Of a stretch of DNA of 64,000 nucleotides, positions 23,201 through 36,204 are shown piece by piece. This stretch comes from Bubalus kerabau (Eukaryota > Chordata > Mammalia > Artiodactyla > Bovidae). A program made the translations under genes and the position numbers. How positions within the stretch are numbered: the stretch's first letter is position 1; each line of letters opens with the position of its first letter. Under the pieces are notes generated by a model that worked only from the letters and a program-made list of their open reading frames with translations, made no database searches and was not told where the DNA came from. Location of the stretch: positions 372,001 to 436,000 of the forward strand of contig NW_026577925.1 of NCBI RefSeq assembly GCF_029407905.1, written 5' to 3'.

Positions 23201-26200
23201 CAGATGTAGTGGTGCCGGGACCCTCGGTGTTCCCCTCGAGGGAACCCAGCGTGTCGGGGAACTTTTGCGGTCGCATCAAGGGTGTCAAGTACCGTTTCGC
23301 CCTTCAGGGCGGAACATGGGACTTCCCTGGAGACACCGGGAACTTCGGTGTACCCCTGGAGTGAGACCAGTATGTTGGGGAACTTTGGGGTCGCATCAAG
23401 TGTGCCAAGTAGGATTTCGAACTTTAAGATGGAACGTGGGACTTCTCTTGAGACTCTAGCTGGCAAGGGCCTCATATTGCGATGAAGGGGGAACCACATG
23501 GTTTTTAAGACTTGAGGCTGAATTCTCGAATTACGATGGGAAATTCAGACTTCCTCTTGTGTTGACCGTGGGAAGACCAATCTTCCATTCAAATTGTGAG
23601 GGAGAGATGGAGGTTGCTCTCGATCGCTGTAGGGCAAAATAGACCTCATCTAGGCTTGTGTCTAGGACATAATGTTCCACTCCAGGGGTGACATGGATCT
23701 CGGGGTTGCATTCCAAACTCACCCGGGGAGTCAGGCCTCGTCTCGAGGGAAGCAAAGGACTCCGCTCTCCTCTCGAGTCGCACCGGGTATTTCTTGGACC
23801 CAACTGAGTGGCCTAAAGGGAGTCAATACTCCTGTGAAGTTTGGAGAGAGGACCAGGAATTGCTCTCCAGGTCAGGCAGGAAAAGAAGGCCCCCATCTCT
23901 CCTTGACGGGGGCATCTTGTGGTTTTTCTCGAACTGCGGCGCCACTGTGGGTTTTCTCACGAGGTACGATGGGGTACTCAGGGAGCCTCTTGTGTGGTAC
24001 TAGGGAAGTCAGTTTTCCTGCTTGTGGCGAGGGGAGCGCGTCCTTGCTCTGGAGTCATGGTAGGGGAATCGGGCATCAAGAGACGTTGAAAAAGGACTCT
24101 CCAAGTCTTTCTCAGGTTACTTCAGGAAACTCTGGGTTCCCTCGACTTGTGCCAGTGACCTCAGGTAGCTTCTCAGGGAGCCTCTGAGAATTCAGGGATA
24201 CTGTGGTGTTGGGAGGGGCCTCTCGGGACACCACTGAGTTTGGTTCAATGGAAGAGGGCCTCTTCTCTAGTTGAGGCAGGAACCTCAGGGTTCCTCTCCA
24301 TTTCTGACTCCAATTGCAGGGTCCCTGAAGAGTTGGGACAGGAGAGTAAGGCCTCGTCTTGTGTGAAGGAATGCAACTTCACTTGCCTCTCGAGTTGTTC
24401 ACGAGGTGACAGTCCACATTTGGAGCTGTGAGTGGAATCTGCGGGTTTTTCCAGACGATGCATGGGGATGTCAGTGTCCCTTCGTGTTGTGCCTTCATCC
24501 ATAGGGTTGCCTTCGAAGAGATGTCCGGGCGTCAGGTTCTTATCTAGAGTGGACCGGGAATTCGGGATCTTTCAGCATATGGCACCAACCATGAGGCTAC
24601 TTTTCGAATTTCCTCATGAGAGCGGCCTCATCCGGAGGTTCGCGGGGAACGTCGGGAACCCCTTGCAGACAAAACATGGGAATCGACCCTTCTGTCGCGA
24701 TCAGGAGGGGTGAAGGGGCTCACAGGAAGTGGTGCTGTGAACTTTGGTGTTTCCCTCGAGTGAGACCGGTATGTCAGGGAACTTTGGGGGTCGCATCAAG
24801 GGTGCCAAGTACCGTTTTGTACTTCAGGATGGAACGTGGGACTTCTCTTGATACGCTGTAGCGGCCAAGGGCCTCATCTTGCGATGACGGGGGAGCCACG
24901 TGGTTTTTCTCGAGTTGCGGCGGGATTCTCGAGTTACGACGGGGATTTCAGGCTTCCTCTTGTGTTGGGCCAGGGAAGTCCAATCATCCATTCGAGTTGC
25001 GAGGGAGAGCTGGGGGTTGCGCTCGAGTCACTGCAGGGCAAAGGAGACTTCATCTAGGCTTGTGTCCAGGACCTAATGTTCCTCTCCAAGGGCCACAGGG
25101 ATCTCAGGTTTGCATTCCAGACTCACCCAGGGAGTCAGGCCTCATGTCGAAGGGAAGCAAAGGACTCTGCTCTCCTTTCGAGTCACGATGGACACCTCTT
25201 GGAGCCCACTTTGTGGCCTAAAGGGAGTCAAGCCTCCTGTGAAGTTTGGAGAGAGGACTTGGGACTGCTCTCCAGGCCATGCAGGAAAAGATGGCCCTCA
25301 TCTCGCGATGACGGAGGGATCTTGTGGGTTTTCTCGAGCTGCGGCGCCAGTGTGGGGTTACACACGAGGTACGACGGGGAGCTCAGGGAGCCTCTCGTGT
25401 GGCGCCAGGGAAGTCAGGTCTCCATGTGCGTGGCGAGGGGGAGCGCATTATTGCTCTCGAGCTATGGTAGGGGAATCTGACCTCAAGACGCATTGAAGAA
25501 GGACTCTCGAGGTCTTTCTTCGGTTGTGGCAGGAAACTCTTATTTCCCTCGACTTTTGCTGGTGGCCTCAAGGAGCTTCTCAGAATGCCTATGAGAAGTC
25601 AGGGATACTGTGGAGATGGGAGGGGCCTCTCGGGACTCCACTGGGTTTGTTTTAATGGAAGAGGGCCTCATCTCGGGTTGAGGCAGGAACCTCAGGTTTC
25701 CTCTCCATTTCTGACTCAGATCGAAGCGTGCCTGCAGAGTTGGGATTGGATACTCAGGCCTCGTCTTGTCTGAGGAAGGGAACTCCGCTTTCCTCTCTCA
25801 TTGTTTAAGGGGTGACAGGCCAGTTGTGGAGCTGTATGTGGATCCTGCGGGGTTTTCCGGACGATGAACAGGGTTGCCAGTGCCCCCTCGTGTAGTGCCT
25901 TCATCCACAGGGATGCCTTAGAAGAGGTGTCCGGGCATCGGGTTCTTATCAAGAGCAAGACCGAGAAATCGGCGTCTTTTGGCACGTGGCACCAACACGA
26001 GGCTACGTCTCGAATTTCTTCTTGAGACTGGCCTCATCCTGAGGTGCGCCATGAAGGTCGGGAACGCCTTCTAGACAAAGCAGGGGGATCGACCTTCCTG
26101 CCGTGATCAGGAGCGGAGAAGGGGCTCAAATGAAGTGGTGCCAGGAACTTCGGTGTTCCCTTGGAGTGAGACCGGTATATTGGGGAACTTTTGGGGTCGC

Positions 26201-26995
26201 ATCAAGGGTGCCAAGTAGCATTTCGAACTTTATGACGAAACATGGGACTTCTCTTGAGACTCTGTAGTGGGCAAAGGCCTCATATTGTGATGAATGGGGA
26301 ACCACGTGGTTTTTAAGAGTTGCGGCGGGATTCTCGAGTTACAACGGGAAATTCAGACTTCCTCTTGTGTTGGCCCAGTGAAGACCAATCTTCCATTCGA
26401 ATTGCGAGGGAGTGATGGGTGTTGCTCTCGAGTCACTGTAGGGCAAAATAGACCTCATCTAGGCTTTTGTCCAGGACATAATGTTCCTCTCCAGGGGCAA
26501 CAGGGATCTCGGGGTTGCATTCCAGACTCACCCGAGGTAAGGCCTCGTCTCGAGGGGAAACAAAGTACTCTGCTCTCCTCTCAAGTCGCGACAGGTATCT
26601 CTTGGAGCCCATTGAGTGGCCTAAAGGGAGTAAAGCCTCCTGTGAAGTTTGGAGAAAAGACCAGGGATTGCTCTCCAGGTCAGGCAGGAAAAGAAGTCCC
26701 CAATCTCGCGATGACAGTGGGTTTTCCCGAGCTGGGGCGCCAGTGTGGGGTTTCTCACGAGGTATGACGGGGAGCTCAGGGAGCCTCTCATGTGGTGCCA
26801 GGGAAGTCAGGTGTCCATGTGCATGGCGAGGGGGAGCGTGTCATTGCTCTCGAGTCATGGTAGGGGAATCCGTCCTCAAGACGCGTTGAAGACGAACTCT
26901 TGAGGTCTTTCTCGGGTTGCAGCAGGATACCCTGTGTTCCCTCGACTTGTGCCGGTGACCTCAGGGAGTTGCTCAGGGTGCCTCTGAGAAGACAC
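20280..26995. repeat. Satellite I block, copy 1 of long-range duplication
   Basis: Satellite I monomers have anchors (CGGCCTCATCCTGAG or variants) at 20,301, 21,700, 23,103, 24,623 and 26,029. Monomer lengths are 1,399, 1,403, 1,520 and 1,406 bp. The 1,520-bp monomer carries an extra ~117-bp internal duplication near 23,220-23,450. All five anchors have partners exactly 17,405 bp downstream, and rare variants are shared, such as CTCGGGAGACCGG at the first anchor and CAGCATCATCC at the second. By eye, identity is roughly 95-98%. Confidence 0.88.
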
Positions 26996-28393
26996 TGATA
27001 CTGTGGATTTGGGAGGGGCCTCTCGGGACTCCACTGGGTGTGGTATAATACAAGAGGGCCTCATCTCGTGTTGAGGAAGGAACCTCAGGGTTCCTCTCCA
27101 TTTCAGACTCCGATCTCAGGATTCCTGCAGAGTTGGGACAGGAGAGTCAGGCCTCGTATTCTGTGGAGAAATGAAACTTAGCTTGCCTCTCGAGTTGTTC
27201 ACGAGGTAACAGGTCACTTGTCGAGCTGTATGTGGAACCTGCAGAATTTTCCAAAAGATGCACAGGTGTTCAGGGTCCCTCCTTGTTGTGCCTTCATCCT
27301 ACGGGATGCATTCCAAGAAGTGTACGGGCATCGGGTTCTTATTAATAGCTGACCGGGAAATGGGGTCTTTCCGCATGTGGCACCACCCACGAGGCTACAT
27401 CTCCAATTTCCTCGTGAGACCGGCCTCATCCTGATGTGCGCTGGGAAGATCGGTAACCCCTTCCACAAAAAGCAGGAGAATCGACACTCCTGTTGCAATT
27501 GGGAGGGGAGAAGGGGCTCAAATGATGTGGTGCGGGGAACATGGGTGTTACCCTCGAGTGAGGCCTGTATATTGGGGAGCTTTGGGGGTGCCATCATGGG
27601 TGCCAAGTACCGTTTTGCACTTCAGTAGGAACGTGGGACTTCTTTTGAGACACTGTGGCGGGCAAGGGCCTCATGCTGCGAAGACGATGGAACCACGTGG
27701 TTTTTCTCGAGTTGCGGCGGGATTCTCGAGTTACGACGTGGATATCAGGCTTCCTCTTGTGTTGGCCCTGGGAAGCCCAAACTTCCCTTCGAGTTGCGAG
27801 GGAAAGCTGGATGTTGTGCTCGAATCACTGCAAGGCCAAAGAGACCTCATCTAGGCGTGTGTCCAGGACCTAATAGTCCTCTCAAGGGAAGACAAGGATC
27901 TCGGGATTGCACTTCAGACTCCCCCGGGGAGTCAGGCCTCGCCTCGAGGGGAAGCAAAGGACTGCGCTCTCATCTCGAGCCCCGACGCGGATCTCTTGGA
28001 GCCCACTGAGTCGCCTCAAGGGAGTCCAGCCTACTCTTCAGTTTGGAGAGAGGACTCGGGATTGCTCTCCAGGCCAGGCAGGAAAAGAAGGCCCTCAGCT
28101 CGCGAGGACAGGGGCGTCTCAGGGGTTTCCTCGAGCTGCGGCGCCCATGGGGGTTTTCTCCCGAGGCACGACGAGGATCTCAGGGAGCCTCTCGTGCGGC
28201 GCCAGGGAAGCCAGGTCTGCATGCGCGAGGCGAGGGGGAGTGCATCATTGCTCTCTAGTCCAGAGAGGGGACAAGGGCCTCAAGACACTTTGAAGAAGGA
28301 CTATCGAGGTCTTTCTCGAGTGGCGGCGGGAAACCCTCATTTCCCTCGACTTCTGCCGGGGACCTGAGGGAACTTCCAGGGTGCCTCTGAGAG

Positions 28394-31200
28394 GTGAGGG
28401 ATGCTGTGGAGTTAGCGGGGCCTCTCGGGATTCCACTGGGGTTGGCGCAATGGAAGAGGGCCTCATCTCGAGGGGAGGCAGGAACCCCAGGCTTCATCTC
28501 CATTTCGGACTCCGACCGCAGGGTCCCTGCAGAGTTGGGACAGGAGAGTCAGGCCTCGTCTTTTCTGAGGATGGGAACCCCGCTTGCCTCTCGAGTTGTT
28601 CAGGGGGTCTCAGGCCCCTCGTCGAGCTGTGTGTGGAACACGCGGGGCTTTGCGTACGATGCACAGGGGTGGCAGTGCCCCTTCCTGTTGTGCCTTCACC
28701 CACAGGGTTGCATTCGAAGAGGGGTTCCGGCCTCGGGTCCTTCTCAAGAGCGGACCGTCAATCGGAGGCGTTCGGCATGTGACGCCACCCACGTGGCTCG
28801 CCTCGAATTTCCTCGTGAGACCGGCCTCATCCTGAGGTGCGCCAGGAAGTCCGGGAACCCCTTCCAGACCACGCTGGGGAATCGACTTTTCTGTCGCGAT
28901 CAGGAGGGGAGAAGTGGCTCAAAGGGAGCGGTGCCAGGAAACTCGGTGTTCCCCTCGAGGGAACGCGGCATGTCGGGGAACTTTTGGGGGTCGCATGAAG
29001 GCTTTCAGGGACCATTTTGCCCTTCAGGGCGGAACAGGGGACTTCCCTTGAGATGCCGTCGCGGGCAAGGGCCTCATCTTGCAAAGAGGTGGGAACCATG
29101 TGGTGTTTCTCGAGTTGCGGTGGGACTCTGGAGATCCGACGGGGATCTCAGGCTTCCTCTTGGGTTGGCCCTGGGAAGCCTAATCTCCCCTCGAGTTGCG
29201 AGGGAAAGCTGGGGTTGCGCTCGAGTCAATGCAGGGCCCAAGAGACCTCACCTAGGCGTGTGTCCGGGACCTAATATTCCTCTCCAGGGAAGGCAGGGAT
29301 CTCGGGGTTGCATTCCAGGCTCCCCCGGGGAGTCAGGCCTCATCTCGAGGGGAAGCCAAGGACCCCGCTCTCCTCTCGAGTCGCGACGCGGTCTCTTGGA
29401 GCCCCCTGAGCGGCCTCAAGGGAGTCCAGCCTCCTCTTCCGTTTGGAGAGAGGACCCGGGATTGCTCTCCAGGCCATGCAGGAAAAGAAGGCCCTCAGCT
29501 CGCGAGGACGGGGACGTCTCAGGGATCTCCTCGAGCTGCGGCGCCCGTGGGGGTTTTCTCCCGAGGCACGACGAGGATCTCAGGGAGCCTGTCGTGCGGT
29601 GCCAGGGAAGTCAGGTCTCCATGCGCGTGGCGAAGGGGAGCGCGTCCTGGCTCTCGAGTCACGGGAGGGGACTAGGGCCTCGAGACGCGTTGAAGAAGGA
29701 CTCTCGAGGTCTTTCTCGGGGGGCGGCGGGAAACCCTCGTTTCCCTCGCCTTCTGCCGGGGACCTTAGGGAACTTGCCAGGGTGCCTCTGAGAGGCGAGG
29801 GATCCTGTGGAGGTGGCGGGGACCCTCGGGACTCCGCTGGGTCTGGCGCAACGGAAGAGGGCCTCACCTCGAGGGGAGGCAGGAACCTCAGGCTTCCTCT
29901 CCGTTTCGGACTCCGACCGCAGGGTCCCTGCAGAGTTGGGACAGGAGAGTCAGGCCTCGTCTTGTCTGAGGAAGGGAACCCCGCTGGCCTCTCGAGTTGC
30001 TCAGGGGGTCTCAGGCCCCTCGTCGAGCTGTGTGTGGAACCCGCGGGTCTTTGCGGACGATGCACGGGGGTTTGCAGAGCCCCTTCGTGTTGTGCCTTCA
30101 CCCACAGGGTTGCCTTCGAAGAGGGGTCCGGGCCTCGGGTCCTTCTCAAGGGCGGACCGGGGAATCGGGGGCGTTCGGCATGTGGCACCACCCACGTGGC
30201 TCGTCTCGAATTTCCTCGTGAGACCGGCCTCATCCTGAGGTGCGCCGGGAAGGCCAGGAACCCCTTCCAGACCACGCAGGTGAATCGCCTCTCCTGTCGC
30301 GATCAGGAGGGGAGAAGGGGCTCAGAGGAAGCGGTGCCGGGACCCTCGGTGTTCCCCTCGGGGGAACCCGGCGTGTCGGGGGACTTTTGGGGGTCGCAGG
30401 AAGGCTGTCAGGGACCGTTTCGCCCTTCAGAGCGGAACAGGGCACTTCCCTTGAGACGCTGTGGCGGGCAAGGGCCTCATCTTGCCAAGAGGTGGGAACC
30501 ACGTGGTTTTTCTCGAGTTGTGGCGGGATTCTCGAGTTACGCCGGGGATCTCAGCCTTCCCCTTGGGTTGGCCCTGGGAAGCCCAATCTTCCCCTCGGGT
30601 TGCGAGGGAAAGTTGGGGGTTGCGCTCGAGTCACTGCAGGGCCGAAGAGACCTCACCTAGGCGTGTGTCCGGGACCTAATATTCATCTCCAGGGAAGGCA
30701 GGGATCTCGGGGTTGCATTCCAGGCTCCCCCGGGGAGTCAGGCCTCGTCTCAAGGAGAAGCCAAGGACTCCGCTCTCCTCTCGAGTCGCGACGCGGGTCT
30801 CTTGGAGCCCCCTGAGCGGCCTCAAGGGAGTCCAGCCTCCTCTTCCGTTTGGAGAGAGGACCCGGGATTGCTCTCCAGGCCATGCAGGAAAAGAAGGCCC
30901 TCAGCTCGCGAGGACGGGGGCGTCTCAGGGGTTTCCTCGAGCTGCGGCACCCGTGGGGTTTTCTCCCGAGGCACGACGAGGATCTCAGGGAGCCTCTCGT
31001 GCGGTTCCAGGGAAGTCATGTCTCCATGCACGTGGCGAGAAGGTTCGCGTCATTGTTCTTGAGTCATGGGAGGGGACTAGGGCCTCAAGACGCGTTGAAG
31101 AAGGACTCTCGATGTCTTTCTCGGGTTGCAGCCGGAAACCCTCGTTTCCCCCGACTTCTGCCGGGGACCTGAGAAAACTTCCCAGGGTGCCTCTGAGAGG
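28394..31200. repeat. CpG-preserved satellite I monomers with long chance ORFs
   Basis: Two adjacent monomers are unusually rich in CpG and closely similar to each other. They contain open frames of 465 codons (28,394-29,791), 405 codons (29,443-30,660) and 231 codons on the minus strand. The frames overlap each other, cross monomer borders, and consist of the satellite's 31-bp subrepeats with few stop codons. I annotate them as satellite, not as coding. Low CpG decay suggests recent homogenisation or low methylation in germline history. Confidence 0.7.
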
Positions 31201-34200
31201 TGAGGGACGCTGTGGATTTGGCGGGGCCTCTCGGGACTCCACTGGGTTTGTCGCAATGGAAGAGGGCCTCATCTCGAGTGGAGGCAGGAACCTCAGGCTT
31301 CCTCTCCAATTCTGACTCTGATCATAGTGTCCCTGCAGAGTTGGGACAGGAGAGTCAGGCTATGTCTTTTCTGAGGAATGGAACTCCGCTTGCCTCTCGA
31401 GTTGTTCATGGGGTTTCAGGCCCCTTGTCAAACTGTGTGTGGAATCTGCAGGTTTTTCCAGACGATGCATGGGGGTGTCAGTGACCCTTCGTTTTGTGTC
31501 TTCATCCACAGGGTTGCCTTCGAAGAGGTGTCCGGGCATCGTGTTCTTATGAAGAGCGGACTGGGAAATCGGGGTCGTTCAGCATTTGGCACCACCCACG
31601 TGGCTAGTCTCGAATTTCCTCATGAAACCGGCCTCATCCTGAGGTGTGCCGCGAAGGTCATGAAACCCTTCCAGACAAAGCAGAGGAATCGACCCTCCTG
31701 TGGCGATCAGGAGGGGAGAAGTGGCTCAGATGAAGTGCTGCTGTGAACCTCGGTGTTTCCCTCAAGTGAGACAGGTATGTCGGGTAACTTTTGGGGTCGC
31801 ATAACACGTTCCAAGTACCGTTTCGCTCTTCAAATTGGAACGTGGGACTTCTCTTGGGGTGCTCCAGCGGGCAAGGGCCTCATCTTGGAATGACTGGGGA
31901 AACACTTGGTTTTTCTCGAGTTGCGGTGGGATATTTGAGTTACCACAGGGAATTCATGCTTCCTCTTGTGTTGGCCCACAAAAGTCTTATCTTCCATTCT
32001 AGATTCGAGGAAGAGCTGGAGGTGCGCTCTAGTCACTGAAGGCAAAAGAGACCCCACCAAGGCTTGTGTGCAGGACCTAATGTTCATGTCAAGGGGCGAC
32101 AGGAATCTCGGGGTTGCATTCCAGACTCACCCTGGAGTCAGGCCTCGTCTCGAGGGGAAGCAAAGGACTCTGCTCTCCTCTCGAGTCGGACGGGTATGTC
32201 TTGGAGCCCACTGAGTGGCTTAAAGGGAGTCAAACCTCCTCTGGTGTTTGGAGGGAGGACACGGGATTGCTCTCCAGGCAATGCAGGAAATGAAGGCCCT
32301 CATCTCCCGATGACTGGGGCGTCTCGTAGGTTTTCTCGAGCTGTGGCGCTAGTGTGGGGTTTCTCACGAAGTAAGACTGGGAGCTCAGTGAGCCTCTCAT
32401 GTGGTGCCAGGGCAGTCAGGTCTCTATGCACGTGGTGAGAGGGAGCCCGTCATTGTTCTCGAGTCATGGTAGGGGAATTGGGCCTGAAGACGTGTTAAAG
32501 AAGGACTCTCGAGGTCTTTCTTGGGTTGCAGCAGGAAACCCTGGGTTCCATCGACTTGTGCCAGTGACCTCAGGAAGCTTCTCAGCGTGCCTCTGAGAAG
32601 TCAGGGTCACTGTGGAGTTGGGAGGGGCCTCTCGGAACTCCACTGGGTTTGGTGCAATGGAAGAGGGCCTCATGACAAGTTGAGGCAGGAACCACAGGGT
32701 TCCTCTCCTGGCTTCGAATGCGCCGGATCTGACTCGGATCGCAGAGTCCCTGCAGAGTTGGGACAGGAGAGTCAGGCCTCGTCTTGTGTGGAGGAATGGA
32801 ACTCCGCTTGACTCTCGCGTTGTTCATGGGGTGACAGGCCACTTGTCGATTTGTATGTGGAACTTGCGGGTTTTTCTGGACGATGCACCGGGGTGTCACT
32901 GCCCCTTCGTGTTGTGCCTTGATCCACAGGATTGCCTTCGAGTTGGGTTCCGCCTTCGGGTTCGTATCAAGAGCGGACCAGGGAATCGGGGTCTTTTGGC
33001 ATGCCGCACCACCCACGAGGCTATGTCTCGAATTTCGTCGTGAGACTGACCTCATCTTGATGTGCACCAGGAAGGTCGGGAACGCCTTCCAGACAAAGCA
33101 GGGGAATAGAACCTCCTGTCGCGATCAAGAGGGGAGAAGAGTCTCAGATGAAGTGGTGCCGGGAACCTCGGTGTTCTCCTCAAGTGAGACTGGTATGTCG
33201 GGGAACTTTTGGGGTCGCATCAAGTGTTCCAAGTAACTTTTCGCTCTTCAATACGGAACGTGAGACTTCTCTTGAGACGCTGTAGCGGGCAAGGGCCTCA
33301 TCTTTCGATGACGGGGGAACCACGTGGTTTTTCTTGAGTTGGGGCGGGATTCTCGAGTTACAACCGGGAATTCAGGCTTCCTCTTCAACTGGCCCAGGGA
33401 AGTCCAGTTTTCATTCGAATTGTGAGTTAGAACTGGGGATTGCTCTCGAGACACTGCAGGGCCAAATAGACCTCATCTAGGCTTGTGTCCAGGACCTAAT
33501 GTTCCTCTGCTGGGGCGAAAGCGATCTCAGCATTGCATTCTCGACTCACCCGGGGAGTCAGGCCTCGTCTCGAGGGGAAGCCAAGGACACCGCTCTCCTG
33601 TCAAGTCGCGACGGGTATATCTTGGAGCTCACTGTGTGGCCTAAAATGAGTCAAGCCTCCTGTGGAGTTTGGAGAGAGGACTCAGGATTGCTCTCCAGGC
33701 CATACAACAAAAGAAGGCCCTCATCTCGTGAGGACTGGGGCGTCTCGTGGGTATTCTCGAGCTGCGGCTCCAGTGTGGTGTTGCTCACGAGGTATAATGG
33801 GGAGCTCAGGGAGCCTCTCCTGTGGCGCCAGGGAAGTCAGGTTTCTATGCGCGTGGCTAGGGGGAGCGCGTCATTGCTCTCGAGTCATGGTAGGGGAATC
33901 GCACCTCAAGACGCGTTGAAGAAGGACTCTCGAGGTCTTTTACGGGTTGGGGCAGGAAACCCTTGGTTCCCTCGACTTGTGCCAGTGATCTCAGGAAGGT
34001 CTAAGGGTGCCTCTGAGAAGTCAGGGATACTGTGCAGTTGGGAGGGGTCTCTCGGGACTCCACTGGATTCGGTGCAATGGAAGAGGGCCTCATCTCGAGT
34101 GGAGGCAGGAAACTCATGTTTCCTCTCCTGACTTCCCCTGGGCCAGATCTGACTCGGATCACAGTTTCGTTGCAGAGTTCGAACAGGAGAGTCAGGCCTC

Positions 34201-36204
34201 GTCTTGTGTGGAGGAATGGAACTCTGCTTGCCTCTCCAGTTGTTCACGTGGTGACAGGTCACTTCTCGAGCTGTGTGTGGTACCTGCGGGTTTCTCCGGA
34301 CGATACCCAGGGGTGTCAGTGCCCCTAAGTGTTGTGCCTTCATCAAAAGGGTTGTCTTCAAAGAGGTGTCCGGGCATCAGGATCTTATCAAGAGCGGACC
34401 GGGAAATCGGGGTCTTTCGGCATGTGTCACCATCCACGTGGCCATGTCTCGAATATCCTCGTGAGACCGGCCTCATCCTGAGATGCACCGGGAAAGGTGG
34501 GAACCCCTTCAAGACAAAACAGGGGAATCGACCCTCCTGTCGCGATCAGGAGGGGAGAAGGGGCCCAGATGTAGTGGTGCCGGGAACCTCGGTGTTCTCC
34601 TCGAGTCAGACCAGTGTGTCGAGGAACTTTTGAGGTCGCATCAAGGGTGCCAATACCGTTTCGCACTTCAAGACGGAACGTGGGACTTCTCTTGAGACGC
34701 TGTAGGGGGCAAGGGCCTCATCTTGCGATGACGGGGGAACCACGTAGCGTTTCTCGAGTTGTGGTGGGATTCTCGAGTTTCGACGGGGAATACAGTCTTC
34801 CTCATGTGTTGGCCCAGGGAAGTCCTATCTTCCATTCGAGTTTCAAGGGAGAGCTGGGGATTGCCCTCAAGTCACTGCAGGGCAAAATAGACCTCATCTA
34901 GGCTTGTGTCCAGGACTTAATGTTCATCCCTAGGGGCGACAGGGATCTCGGGCTTGCATACCAGACTCACCCGGGGAATCAGGCCTCGTCTCGAGGGGAA
35001 GCAAAGAACTCCGCTGTCCTTTTGAGTCGCGATGGGTATCTCTTGGAGCCCACTGTGTGCCCTAAAGGGAGTCAAGCCTCCTGTGCTGTTTGGATAGAGG
35101 ACTCGGGATTCCTCTCCAGGCCATGCAGGAAAAGAAGGCCCTCATCTCGCGATGACGGCGGCCTCTTGTGGGTTTTCTAGACTACCGCGCTAGTGCCGGG
35201 TTTCTGACGAGGTACGAGAGGGAGCTCAGGGAGCCTCTCGTGTGGCGCCAGGGAAGTCAGGTCCCCATGAGATGGCTAGGGGGAGTTCGTCATTGCTCTC
35301 GAGTCATGGTAGGGTAATCGGGCCTCAAGACGGGTTGAAGAAGGACTCTCGAGGTCTTTCTCGGGTCACTGCATAAAACCCAGGGTTCCCTTGACTTGTG
35401 CCTGCGACCTCAGGGAGCTTCTCAGAGTGCCTCTGAGAAGTCAGGGATACTGTGCAGTTTGGAGGGGCCTCTCGAGACTCCTCTGCATTTGGTGGAATGT
35501 AAGAGGGACTCATCTCGAGTTGAAGCAGGAACCTCAGTGTTCCTCTCCATTTCTGACTCAGATCGCAAGGTCCCTGCATGTTGGTACAGGAGAGTCAGGC
35601 CTCGTCTTTTCTGGAGGATGGGACTCCTCTTGCCTCTCGAGTTGTTCTCGAGGTGACAGGCCACTTGTCGAGCTGTGTATGTAACCTGCCCGTTTTTCCG
35701 GATGATGCACAGGTGTGTTAGTGCCCCTTCGTGTTGTACCTTCATACTCAAGGCTGCCTTCCAAGAGGTGTCCGAGCATCGGATTCTTATCAAGAGCAGA
35801 CCGGGAAATTGGAGTCTTTCAGCAAGTGGCACCACCCACAAAGCTACGTATCGAATTTCCCCATGAGACCGGCCTCATCCTGAGTTGTGCAGGGAAGGTC
35901 GGGCCCCCTTGCAGACAAAGCAGGGGAATCGACCCACCGGTCACGATCAGGAGGGGAGAAGGGGCTTAAATGAAGTGGTGCCGGGAACCTCGGTGTTCCC
36001 CTTGAGTGAGACCGGCGTGTTGGGGGACTTTTGGGGTCGCATCAAGGGTGCCAAGTACCGTTTCGCATTTCAAGACGGAACCTGGGACATCTTTTGAAAC
36101 GCTGTAGTGGGCAAGGGCCTCATCTTGCGATGACGGGAGAACCACGTGGTTTTGCTCGAGTTGCGGCGGGATTCTCGAGTTATGACCGGGAATTTAGGCT
36201 TCCT

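Noticed and set aside
20280..27000. CRISPR-like array of ~31-bp repeats
   Set aside because: The 31-bp units are diverged, contiguous subrepeats without spacers, in a mammalian satellite.
28394..29791. 465-codon open frame that could be a gene
   Set aside because: It consists of satellite I subrepeats, crosses a monomer border, overlaps another long frame in a different phase, and is not preserved in neighbouring monomers.
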